Below, one piece after another: positions 8,232 through 16,410 of a stretch of 33,517 bases of DNA. The stretch comes from Planctomycetota bacterium. GTDB lineage: Bacteria; Planctomycetota; UBA1135; UBA2386. The position numbers were made by a program, and so were the translations under genes. Under the pieces are notes generated by a model that was given only the letters and a program-made list of their open reading frames with translations, was not told the DNA's origin and made no database searches. The stretch is from NCBI GenBank assembly GCA_016235155.1, contig JACRLW010000061.1, forward strand, positions 1 to 33,517, given 5' to 3'. The first letter of the stretch is position 1. Each line of letters begins with the position of its first letter.

Positions 8232-10151
8232 AGCCTCCGGTCGTCGGCGCTCTCGCGGCCGTCGTGCTGTTCGCCTCGCTCCCGGCACAGGCGCCCCCAC
8301 GCGAAACACTGCGCGAGACCCTGCGCGGGCGCGTGCTCGCGCGCGACGGCTCTCCGTGGTCGGGTGCACACGTCACGCTCCTCGCACGTCCCTTCGCGCA
8401 TCATTGGGACGTCGGCGAACCGGATCTCGTCACCGTGATCGCCGACGGCGAGGGCCGCTTCGCCGCGGAACGCGTGACCTTTCGCGACGACTCCGCCTGG
8501 GCCTGGGCGGAGGACGGCACGGGCTATCGCGTTTCCGCGGTCGTGGATCGCGTCCTCGCCGGCACGGAGCTCGAGCTGCGCGAACGCGAGGAGCCGCAGA
8601 TCGTCGTCCGCGTGCAGCTCGTCACACCCCGCGTGCCGCGCGCGTGGCTGCCCTTGCGCTGGCGCGTCGTCGCGCGTGCACCCGAGCATGCGTTCGCGCC
8701 GGTGCTCGAGCCTGATGCGGACGGCCTCGCCCGCCTGCCCGCACTCCCCGGCACGCGCGCACGCCTCGAAGCGATCACGGGCAAGGGACTCCTCGTGTGG
8801 ACGGCGCCGCTCGCCCTGACCGCGTCGCGCCGCGACGCGGCACGCGGCGCAGCCACGCCCGGCCCGACCACGTATCCGAGCGAAGCCCGTGAACTCGCGG
8901 TCCCGACTCCACCCGATCCGATCGACTTCGGCTTCCTCGTCCACGGCGCCGACGGCAAGCCGCTGGAGCACGCCGAGGTCTGGTTCTGCGCGCAGGACAG
9001 CTTCGGTTCGATCTCGGACCGTCACGCCTTCGCGCGGCTCGGCCGAAGCGACGCCTCCGGCGGCGTCCACTTGCCGATCCTCGCGACGTGGTCGGCGGAC
9101 GGCACACTCGCATGGCCGCGACCCGACGCCTTGATCCTCGCCGAGCGTCACGCCGCAAGCTTCCATCCCGCGCTCTACGGTCTCGGTCCGCGCGAGGACC
9201 CGCCGCGGCGGGACGATCCGGTTGCGCAGGTGCAGCTCGTCCCCGGCTACGCGCTGACGGGCCGGTTGATCGACGACGACGGCCGACCCGCATCGAACCG
9301 CACGGTGATCCTCTACGCCGACCTCGGCCGTCAGTCGATGACGCCGCGCTGGCAGTCGACCGGCGCCGACGGCCGCTTCCGCTTCCTCGGCCTGCACCCG
9401 CGCGACGGCTACCGCCTGACCGCGATCGGCCCCGTGCGCGACGGACTGGACCGCGAGGAGGTCGCCCTCGCGAACCTGCGTCCGCGCGGCGACGCCATCG
9501 AGGATCCGACGGACGATGCGGACCTCGGCGACCTCGCGCTCGAGCGACTCGCGTCGCTGGAGTTCGACGTGACGCAGGCCGACGGCGCACCCGCCGCCGG
9601 AGTCCGCGTCCTGCTCGGCGAGACCGAGCGCGGCGGCCCGCAGCTCCCGATGTTCGCCGTCGCCGACCGCCTGGGTCGTGTCCGCGTGCGCGCGCTCCCC
9701 GGGCTGGCCTTCGGCGTTCTCGCCTCACACGCATCGGGCTTCGCGCTGAGCCGCGTCGAAGCGCCGGCGAACGACGTAGCGCGCGTCGGGCTCCGTCTCA
9801 CCGCCGGCGCCTGGCTCGTGGGTCGGGTCGTCTCCCGTCGAGGGAGCGCGTGTCCACGCGCGGCGCACGCGCGACGAAACGAAGGCCGGCGGCCCGCCGC
9901 CATGGTCGCTCGAGTTCCTCGACGCCTGTGCAGGTTCGACGACCGAACTCGACTACCGCGTGATCCGCAGCAACGGCGACGGTCGTTTCCGCGCACCCTT
10001 CCCCTTCGCAGGCGAGATCGTCGCGGTCACCGCGTGGTGCGACGACCAACCGCGATGGTCCTGGCGCATGCGCGGGGACGCGCATCACGTCGAGCTCGGA
10101 ACCCCCGCCGCGGGCGAACTCACGATCGTGCTCGACGCAGGCGGCCGCTGA
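8228..10151 (+). pseudogene. Secreted carboxypeptidase-regulatory-like repeat protein, frameshifted near 9830
   Basis: GTG at 8228 overlaps the stop of the aminotransferase (GTGA). A signal peptide (KPPVVGALAAVVLFASLPAQ) is followed by modules such as LRGRVLARDGSPWSGAHVTL, LTGRLIDDDGRPASNRTVI and FDVTQADGAPAAGVRVLL, similar to the protein at 5297. Around 9830-9836 the sensible reading breaks. The initial frame continues as an arginine-rich run to a stop at 10159. The plus-one frame reads PVEGARVHARRTRDETKAG and continues normally to TGA at 10151, ending ELTIVLDAGGR. The join leaves GRVV directly before SPVEGARV, which is shorter than the other module turns, so a small deletion is more likely than a single inserted base. 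It could be a decayed gene, a sequencing or assembly error, or less likely programmed frameshifting. Intact length would be about 641 residues. Confidence 0.75.
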
Positions 10152-10161
10152 CGCGGTGAGA

Positions 10162-11787
10162 TCAACGCCGCGCCGCGACGGCGTCGAGCAGGTCGCAGGC
10201 GGCGCGGTCGAGTCCTTCGCCGACCCTCACCGTGTCGCCGAACTCGAGGTGCTGGTCGGTCGCGGGAGTGTGTACGGGCCAACGCGGCGCAGGAGCGTTC
10301 TGCTCGTCGGCGCCGTTCGGATCGCCGCAGCGCGCGAAGGTCACCCAGCGGCGCATCAGGTCCGCGCTGAGCGCGGCGTCGATCTCGCGCGAGATCCCCG
10401 AGAAGGTGCCGAAGACGTAGGCGATCTCGAGGCCGTGGAAGACGCCGCTTCGTCCGGCCCGTGCGATGCCGGGATCGCGCGTGAACTGGTAGAGCCAGGC
10501 CTTGCCGCCCGCGGCGTCGAGCCAGCGGCAGAGGCGCCGCGCCGGAGCGGTGAACGCGAGCGCGGTGATCAGGTCGTGGGCCGCGCCGGAGACCTCGCCG
10601 TCGCTCGCCGCGGGGAAGAGTTCGAACATCTTGTCCGCGTCCGCGCCGAACAAGGTGCGCAGCGTGAGCCGGTAGCCGACGAGGCGCTTCACGGGGAAGC
10701 CGCGGCTGAAGACCGAGCCGTCGTCGAGCAGGCTGCCCGCGACGAAGGGGACCTTCGCCATCTCACCCTTGCTCCAGACCGCTTCGGGGGAGCGCGTCAG
10801 CACGCGGCCGTCGACGATCGGTCCGAGGCGCAGCGCGCGTTCCCCGCGCTCGGCGTTGCTGATGCTCCCGATCGAGAGCGGCAGCTCGAGCAGTTCCTCG
10901 ACGGTGAGCGCGCGCAGCTTCGCGAGTGCCTCGGCGTCGTGGCCGTCGACCCCGAGCCGCTTGGCGGCTTCCGCACCGAGAGCGTGACCGGAGAGTCCCC
11001 GAGCGCCCGTGGCGCTCGTCAACGCCGGCGTGTTCTCGCCGAAGTAGCCCGACTCCGCGATCGCGCGGTGGAAGAGCCCCTCCGCGAGAGGACTCGCCAT
11101 CAGGATCGTCACGTTCGCAGCACCGGCCGATTCGCCGAAGATCGTCACGCAGCCCGGATCGCCGCCGAAGGCCGCGATGTTGCGCTGCACCCAACGCAGC
11201 GCCGCGATCTGGTCGAGCAGGCCCTGGTTGCCGCTCGCGGCGATGCCGTCCTTCTCTTTGGCCTCGGTGGTCAGGGCTTCGTGCGCGAGGAAGCCGAACA
11301 CGCCGAGGCGGTACTGGATGCTCACGAGCACCACGCCCTGCGCCGCGAGTCGCTTGCCGTCGTAGACCGGCGAGCCGGCGCCGCCGATCACGTTTCCGCC
11401 GCCGTGGATCCAGACCATCACCGGTTGCTTCGCGTCGGCATCGGCGGTGCTCGTCCAGACGTTGAGGTGAAGGCAGTCCTCGCTCTGCGCACGGAACGGG
11501 ATCCCGTAGACCATGTCCTTCGGTTGCGGGCACGCGGGGGCGAAGCTGGTGCACGCGCGCTCGCCCTCCCACGGCGTGACCGGCTGCGGGGGTCGCCAGC
11601 GCAGTTCGCCGATCGGCGGCGCGGCGAAGGGGATGCCGCGGAAGGCGTGGGCCGTGGTTCCGGCGACGTCGATCGATTCGCCGCGCACGAGTCCGGAGTC
11701 GATGCGGACGAGCGTCGGCTCTTGCGCGAGCAGTGCCGTCGCGAACGAGAGGATCAGAATGGGAGCGATGCGGTGCAGCGTGGACAT
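10162..11787 (-). CDS. Secreted type-B carboxylesterase
   Basis: This 541-residue alpha/beta-hydrolase is a carboxylesterase/para-nitrobenzyl-esterase type enzyme with a signal peptide (HRIAPILILSFATALLAQ). Visible marks are FRGIPFAAPP (49-58), SEDCLHLNVW (102-111), the oxyanion HGGG (128-131), the nucleophile elbow GESAGA with Ser220, and HGLEIAYVFG with His451. The acidic member of the triad, normally Glu in a DEG motif, appears as Asp356 in LLDDGSVF. ATG at 11787 is chosen for the signal peptide and AAGGG about six bases upstream. It ends 11 bases after the stop of the frameshifted gene, transcribed towards it. Likely role: hydrolysis of extracellular or periplasmic esters; substrate unknown. 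Confidence 0.9.
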   Translation of the reverse strand: MSTLHRIAPILILSFATALLAQEPTLVRIDSGLVRGESIDVAGTTAHAFRGIPFAAPPIGELRWRPPQPVTPWEGERACTSFAPACPQPKDMVYGIPFRAQSEDCLHLNVWTSTADADAKQPVMVWIHGGGNVIGGAGSPVYDGKRLAAQGVVLVSIQYRLGVFGFLAHEALTTEAKEKDGIAASGNQGLLDQIAALRWVQRNIAAFGGDPGCVTIFGESAGAANVTILMASPLAEGLFHRAIAESGYFGENTPALTSATGARGLSGHALGAEAAKRLGVDGHDAEALAKLRALTVEELLELPLSIGSISNAERGERALRLGPIVDGRVLTRSPEAVWSKGEMAKVPFVAGSLLDDGSVFSRGFPVKRLVGYRLTLRTLFGADADKMFELFPAASDGEVSGAAHDLITALAFTAPARRLCRWLDAAGGKAWLYQFTRDPGIARAGRSGVFHGLEIAYVFGTFSGISREIDAALSADLMRRWVTFARCGDPNGADEQNAPAPRWPVHTPATDQHLEFGDTVRVGEGLDRAACDLLDAVAARR

Positions 11788-11877
11788 GATGCCCTTGGAT
11801 GCACGATCACACGCCCCGACCACGCGCGCAACTCGAGTGTCCCGATCCAACCCGGCGGGCAACGCATGCCGAGGCGA

Positions 11878-11887
11878 GCTAGCATTC
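11878..11887 (+). promoter_or_regulatory. Candidate -10 element upstream of 11950 gene
   Basis: GCTAGCATTC contains TAGCAT at 11880-11885, followed by CCGCCGC, as in the other TAnnnT sites. It is 64 bases from the start codon. No -35 box is evident. Confidence 0.25.
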
Positions 11888-11949
11888 CGCCGCTTCGCCG
11901 CCGCTTCGGCGGCAGCGCGTCCATCTCTCCACTCGAACTCGACCAACCG

Positions 11950-13026
11950 ATGCGCAACTCCCTCGTCTGCGTGGCCGTCGTGCTCTCCGCCGCTGCCGCA
12001 ACGTCCCAGACCACGTCCGTGTCGCCCGCCGCGATGACCAACGCGTACGGCGCGATCAACAACTCGATCCCGTGGGGCCCCTTCGTCCCGTCGGGCAACA
12101 CGATCGGCGAGATCATGGCCCTGCAGATCGACAACGAGATGCGCGGCCGGATCGTCCAGATCAACGGCATGGCGTTCCGGCACCAGTACACCGCGACGCA
12201 CGTCGCGAAGGCCTTCACGTCGACCGTGACCCTCGGCGACGCGGCAACTCCGGCCGCCGGCATCAGCGCGACGTTCGCCAGCAACTTCAAGGTCGGCGGG
12301 AACCAGACCACGGTGTTCACCGGCGTGATCAACTTCCCCGCGGTTGGTCCGTACGCTCGTCCGCCCGCGGCCTTCGATTCGCCGGTCGTCTTCCAGACCC
12401 CGTACTTCCATGCCGGCACCGATCCGCTCGCGTGGCAGGTCGTGACGCTCGGCACGACGCCGGTCACCCCGACCCAGTTCTACGAGCGCGGTCCGGGCTC
12501 GACGCACACCGCGGGCGCCCTCGGCACCGGCTGCCCGATCCCCGGCAGCGCGACTCCGATGGGCGCGACCGGTGCGATCAGCGGCACGACCGTGACCAAC
12601 GCCATGACCGCGGGCCCGGTCTCGTCGACCGCGGTCCTCCTGTTCGGGACCTCCTCGGATCTGCTCGGCGGCGCGGTGCCGCTGCCCGTGAACCTCGCGT
12701 TCATCGGCTCGCCCGCGTGTGACCTGAACATCGACCCGTTCACGGATCTCGCGGCCGCGACGACGGTCACCGGCACGGCGTCGAGTTCGCTCCCGTACAC
12801 GATGAGCCCCGCGCTCTCCGGCCAGCGCATCCGCACGCAGTGGGTCGCGGTCGATGCCAGCTTCCTCGTCGTCACGAGCAACGGCCTCGACCATTCGTTC
12901 CCCTTCAATGCTTCGACCGGCAACGCGTGGCCGCTCTCCCGCGTCTACGCCAACAACTTCGGCGCCACCCCGCCCGCGAGCGGCACCATCCAGGTCAACG
13001 GGCTCGTGACGCAGTACATGCACTGA
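11950..13026 (+). CDS. Secreted protein of unknown function with shared C-terminal domain
   Basis: The protein has 358 residues with a signal peptide (RNSLVCVAVVLSAAAATSQ). The central part (about 50-170) looks like a beta-sandwich: IVQINGMAFRH, VAKAFTSTVTLGD and QTTVFTGVINFPAVG, followed by AWQVVTLGTTPVTPTQF. The C-terminal part begins TGCPIPGSATP and includes FIGSPACDLNIDP and IRTQWVAVD, similar to the C-terminal domains of the proteins at 18613 and 21504. Use of Thr, Ser and Asn is higher than in neighbouring cytoplasmic proteins, as usual for exported surface proteins. No ribosome site is obvious. Its 3' end overlaps the converging gene by 32 bases. Confidence 0.78.
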   Translation: MRNSLVCVAVVLSAAAATSQTTSVSPAAMTNAYGAINNSIPWGPFVPSGNTIGEIMALQIDNEMRGRIVQINGMAFRHQYTATHVAKAFTSTVTLGDAATPAAGISATFASNFKVGGNQTTVFTGVINFPAVGPYARPPAAFDSPVVFQTPYFHAGTDPLAWQVVTLGTTPVTPTQFYERGPGSTHTAGALGTGCPIPGSATPMGATGAISGTTVTNAMTAGPVSSTAVLLFGTSSDLLGGAVPLPVNLAFIGSPACDLNIDPFTDLAAATTVTGTASSSLPYTMSPALSGQRIRTQWVAVDASFLVVTSNGLDHSFPFNASTGNAWPLSRVYANNFGATPPASGTIQVNGLVTQYMH

Positions 13027-13906
13027 GCGCAGCGCCGAGTCCGGCGTCCCAGAGACTGCGCAGATCCGCGGCGAACGACGCACGGTCGTTCGCCGCGAGC
13101 GTCTCCTGGCACAAGGCTCCGACGTCGCGGGCGAAGTCCTGGAACCCGAGCGCGGACCCGCCCCGGCGCGCCAGTTCGCGGGCCGCGTCGTCCGCGCCAC
13201 GGGCGGCGAGCAGGACCGACGCGAGCACGCAGCCGAGGGCCCCGGGCGCCGCCTCGCCGGCGAATGCCTCGAACTCGGCGCGGAACGCGCGCGCGCGCGG
13301 TTCGCCGATCAGGAGGATGCCTGGAGCATCGCGCAGCAGCGCGTGGGGCCAGGTGCCCGGAGCGTGGAGCGAAGCGCCGCTGCGCCCGAGCCGATCGACG
13401 ATCGCGACGATCCGCTCGGCATCGGTCCAGGCGCGATCGGAGGGAATCGGCACGGTCGGCGAAGCGAGGATCCCGTCCAACGCAGTGAGCCAACGGTCGA
13501 CGCCCTGCACGAGCCGCGCGGCGCAACGTGCCGCGGCCGCTCGCAGCTCCGGCGTGGACGCGTCCGTGAGGCCGGCGAGGAGCAGTGCCTCGATCAAGCC
13601 GGCGCAACCGCCGCCGCCTTCGCTCGCGGCAGCGAGTGCTGTCTCGCCGCTCGCACCGAAGCGGATCTCTTGGCCATCGTGACGGATCGCGAGTTCGAGC
13701 GCGCCGCTGGCGCGATCGATGCGGGCGGTCCCGTTCGCGACGGTCCCGAGCTGAATCGCCGCGGAATCACCCTCGAAGCGAAAACGTTCGAGCAGCCGCA
13801 GTGCGGCCGCACCGTGGAGCCTCAGCGAGAGGGCGAGCGCGGGCCCGAGCGCGACCACCGCGTCCTCGCCGCGAACGCGCGGTGCCTGCGCATCGGAATC
13901 GTGCAC
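12995..13906 (-). CDS. Unknown protein, 5' end uncertain
   Basis: I do not recognise this protein (303 residues from the GTG at 13906). It is rich in Ala, Leu and Arg, has helical stretches such as RAAAARCAARLVQGVDRWLTAL and a beta-like N-terminal part (ARIDRASGALELAIRHDG), and shows no signal peptide or membrane segment with this start. The frame stays open upstream to a stop at 14024-14026, and the codons just before the GTG read well as protein (GKPTSFAFGFHLV), so the real start may be further upstream; only a rare ATT at 13972 is available. A palindrome at 13986-14005 lies at that upstream edge. It overlaps the converging gene at its 3' end and probably follows the POTRA-like gene in the same transcript. 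Confidence 0.6.
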   Translation of the reverse strand: MHDSDAQAPRVRGEDAVVALGPALALSLRLHGAAALRLLERFRFEGDSAAIQLGTVANGTARIDRASGALELAIRHDGQEIRFGASGETALAAASEGGGGCAGLIEALLLAGLTDASTPELRAAAARCAARLVQGVDRWLTALDGILASPTVPIPSDRAWTDAERIVAIVDRLGRSGASLHAPGTWPHALLRDAPGILLIGEPRARAFRAEFEAFAGEAAPGALGCVLASVLLAARGADDAARELARRGGSALGFQDFARDVGALCQETLAANDRASFAADLRSLWDAGLGAALSACTASRAR

Positions 13907-13985
13907 GAGGTGGAAACCGAAGGCGAAGCTCGTGGGCTTTCCGTCGCCATCGCGGCCGAGGCCGCAGCCAATCCTGGCTGCCGGC

Positions 13986-14005
13986 GTCGTCGCTGACGCG
14001 ACGAC
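13986..14005. repeat. Palindrome, copy 1 of a paired element
   Basis: GTCGTCGC and GCGACGAC form a perfect 8-bp stem around the loop TGAC. The core is nearly identical to the palindrome at 14050-14074, differing by one inserted G, so the two look like copies of one element about 65 bases apart. It could act as a hairpin in mRNA or as a binding site in DNA. Confidence 0.6.
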
Positions 14006-14049
14006 CGGAAGGCCTCGGCCGCTTTACCAGCCGGGGTCCTCCGCCCGGC

Positions 14050-14074
14050 GAATCGTCGCGTGACGCGACGATTC
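14050..14074. repeat. Perfect 25-base palindrome, copy 2, just after a stop codon
   Basis: Bases 14050-14061 and 14063-14074 are exact reverse complements around G14062, with core TCGTCGCGTGACGCGACGA. The element lies six bases beyond the stop of the POTRA-like gene on the minus strand. That position fits a transcription terminator or mRNA-stabilising hairpin, but the downstream sequence is GC-rich with no T run. A protein-binding palindrome or a mobile intergenic repeat is equally possible. Confidence 0.65.
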
Positions 14075-14080
14075 ACCAGG

Positions 14081-15253
14081 CTACGGACCCAAGGCGGTGT
14101 TCGGCACCAGGCGGAACGTGATCAGCAATGCCTCGCCTGCCGCCGTCCCGTCGGTCCTGCCGGTCCAGAGCGTTCCGAAACGCGAGGATGACAGGAACGC
14201 GCCGCCCTGCGCGGGGAACGTGAGAACGAACTCGCCGAGATCGAGGCTCCCGCTCGCCGCCGGCCGCCAGGCGAAGCGTGCAGCGTCGCGCCCCAACTCG
14301 AACGACGTCGCCGCGTCACCGTCTCCCGTTCCGGCGATGCGCAGGCGTGCGCCGCCGCGCAGTTGGCCGGGCAATCCCGCGACCGCGCGGTGCAGGAGCG
14401 CGAGATCGTCCCAGGGCATCGCCTCGGATCTTGGGGCCGCGTCGTTCGGCTCGACCTCCAGCACGAGAACACCGTCGCGACCACTAGGCTCGCGTTCGGC
14501 CTCGCGCACGGACCAGAATCGCCCGGTGCGTTCGAGGGCCGACACGAGCGAGGTGACCGCCGCGCGGGTGCGCGGGTCACCGGGCGTGAAGCCGAGGCGC
14601 GCTCGAGTCGCGCGGGCTTCCGCGACGTCGACGCCGCGCAACTCGACGGCGTCGATCGTGGCGATCGTCGCGCCGCGCAGCTCGATGGCGAGGTCGAAGC
14701 GACCCCCGGTGCCCCGCTCGACGGTGAGGCCGGCGACCCGCAGGTCGATCGCGCCCGACTCTGCTCCCACGTCGCGCGCGATCGCCTCGCACGCCGTGCG
14801 CAGCGTCGCGTCGTCGCCGCGCGCGGGACCACCGGACGTCCACAGCGCGCCGAAAGCATTGAGACACCTCGCGGCGAGTTCGGGGCCCAAGGCTTCGCCC
14901 GTGAACGCGAGACCGGCGGCGAGGCGACGCTCCCCCTCCTCGACCACCACGAGCACGCGCTCGCCGTCGGGCTCGACGCGCACCTTCGCTTCCGGTCGGC
15001 CGTCCCAGCGGTACGCGCGCTCGAACCGATCTCGCAACCAGGTGAGGTACTCGTCGCGCTCGGCGCGGGGATGGCTGCGCCGCCACGCTTGTGGAGTCGC
15101 GAAGACAGCGTCCAGCACGGCGTCGCGTGGGAACGCGGTGACGCCCTTCAGCTCGACGTTCGACGGCGCCCCGAGGACTCCGACCCGCTCTTGGGCGCCG
15201 AGCTGCGACGCGAGCGCGAGCAACCCGCAGAACCACGACGCGCGACGATTCAC
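14081..15253 (-). CDS. Secreted POTRA-like protein
   Basis: The protein has 390 residues and a signal peptide (NRRASWFCGLLALASQLGAQ). Residues about 33-118 have the pattern of a POTRA domain: VELKGVTAFPRDAVLDAVF, a helix WLRDRFERAYRWDG, then paired strands EAKVRVEPDG and VLVVVEEGERR. A second similar unit seems to run from about 205 to 285 (IDAVELRGVDVAEAR, SALERTGRFWSVREA, DGVLVLEVEPN). POTRA domains normally serve outer-membrane assembly proteins, but no C-terminal beta-barrel is visible; the rest is a ~100-residue beta-rich tail. GTG at 15253 overlaps the dapE stop (GTGA). A role in envelope assembly is inference from domain pattern only. Confidence 0.68.
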   Translation of the reverse strand: MNRRASWFCGLLALASQLGAQERVGVLGAPSNVELKGVTAFPRDAVLDAVFATPQAWRRSHPRAERDEYLTWLRDRFERAYRWDGRPEAKVRVEPDGERVLVVVEEGERRLAAGLAFTGEALGPELAARCLNAFGALWTSGGPARGDDATLRTACEAIARDVGAESGAIDLRVAGLTVERGTGGRFDLAIELRGATIATIDAVELRGVDVAEARATRARLGFTPGDPRTRAAVTSLVSALERTGRFWSVREAEREPSGRDGVLVLEVEPNDAAPRSEAMPWDDLALLHRAVAGLPGQLRGGARLRIAGTGDGDAATSFELGRDAARFAWRPAASGSLDLGEFVLTFPAQGGAFLSSSRFGTLWTGRTDGTAAGEALLITFRLVPNTALGP

Positions 15254-16338
15254 TCCGGCCACAACCAGCTCCCAAGGGCCCGCGACGCTTCCGCGATCGC
15301 GCGCAGTTCGATCCACTCGCCGGCCTGGTGCGCCTGGCTCACAGCACCGGGCCCCCAGTTGACCGCCGGCACGCCGAGTTCGGAGAGGCGGCCGACGTCC
15401 GTCCACGCCTGCTTGCTCGAGACGGCGGCGCCGCCGCACGCCGCGCGAAGTTCCGCGACGAGCGGATGGCCGGTGACGACGCAACCCGCCGGCCAGAGCG
15501 ATTCGATCGCGACCTCCGCCTCGCCCGCGACGAGTTCCTCGAGCTCGCGCACGACATCGTCGCGCGTGCGTCCGGGCGCGAAGCGGAGGTTGAGCCCGAG
15601 CTCGCAGCGATCGGGGACGACGTTGAGCGCGCCGCGGAACGCGACGGTGGTCGCGCTGACGACCTCGCGCCACGGCAGGCCGCCGATCACGACTTCGCGC
15701 GGCGCGCGCGACTTCAACCGCGCGAGCAAAGGACCTGCGGCATGGAGCGCGTTCACGCCCTGCCAGGGCCGCGCGGCGTGCGCTCGCTTGCCCTCGAACA
15801 CGACGCGCGCCTGCGCCGCACCCATGCAGCCGAGCTCGATGCGGCCGTCGGTGGGTTCCATCAGGATCGCGAGCGAGGCGTCGAGCACGCGCTCGCCCGC
15901 GACCGCGAGGATCTCCGGCAGCCCGCTCGCCTCGAACGGACCCTCCTCGCGCGCATAGAGCACGCCGACGAGGTCGTGACGCGGCGCCTCGCGCACCGCG
16001 CGCTCGAGCGCGTCGACGATCACCGCGAGCGCGCCCTTCATGTCGGACGCGCCCGTGCCGAACAGCCGCTCACCGTCGCGGCGCACCGGGTTCGGTGTGA
16101 GTTCGGGAACCGTGTCGAGGTGGCCGGCGAGCACGATGCGCGGCACTCCCGCACGCAGCGGTCGCGGCACGACGCAGAGGCTGTCGCCGGCGCGCAGGAC
16201 TTCGCGAACCTCGTTGCGATCGAAACGCGACGCGAGCAACTCCGCGAGCGTGCGCTCCGCTCCGTACGGACTCGCCGTGCGGAGCAGGTCCTCGGCGAGC
16301 CCGAACACGCGCTCGATCACGGGCATACGGCGGGCCAT
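15250..16338 (-). CDS. dapE: Succinyl-diaminopimelate desuccinylase, M20 family (actinobacterial-type DapE)
   Basis: This 362-residue zinc enzyme of the M20 family is predicted to remove succinate from N-succinyl-LL-diaminopimelate, giving diaminopimelate for lysine and peptidoglycan. Metal and catalytic marks are GHLDTVP (72-78; His73, Asp75), the bridging Asp99 in GASDMKG, the Glu131-Glu132 pair in YAREEG, Glu161 in MEPTDG, and a C-terminal His in SQAHQAGE. Segments AHAARPWQGVNALHAA and WTDVGRLSELGVPAVNWGPG match the branch found in actinobacteria rather than the E. coli type. ATG at 16338 or 16326 could be the start. It is divergent from the sigma-factor gene with a 72-base gap and coupled to the downstream POTRA-like gene. 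Another M20 substrate cannot be excluded. Confidence 0.85.
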   Translation of the reverse strand: MARRMPVIERVFGLAEDLLRTASPYGAERTLAELLASRFDRNEVREVLRAGDSLCVVPRPLRAGVPRIVLAGHLDTVPELTPNPVRRDGERLFGTGASDMKGALAVIVDALERAVREAPRHDLVGVLYAREEGPFEASGLPEILAVAGERVLDASLAILMEPTDGRIELGCMGAAQARVVFEGKRAHAARPWQGVNALHAAGPLLARLKSRAPREVVIGGLPWREVVSATTVAFRGALNVVPDRCELGLNLRFAPGRTRDDVVRELEELVAGEAEVAIESLWPAGCVVTGHPLVAELRAACGGAAVSSKQAWTDVGRLSELGVPAVNWGPGAVSQAHQAGEWIELRAIAEASRALGSWLWPE

Positions 16339-16410
16339 CTTGGCAAGCCGCGGGGCCACGACAAGCCGCCGTTGCATCGCGGGCGCGCCCCGCGTGTCAT
16401 CGGCGCCTGA

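Noticed and set aside
11788-13200. Upstream extension of the carboxylesterase frame
   Set aside because: The ATG at 11787 begins a signal peptide; the extension is antisense to the 11950 gene and arginine-rich.
16395-16400. TGTCAT as a -10 box for the sigma gene
   Set aside because: It lacks the TA start of the other boxes and has no supporting -35; noted only as weak.
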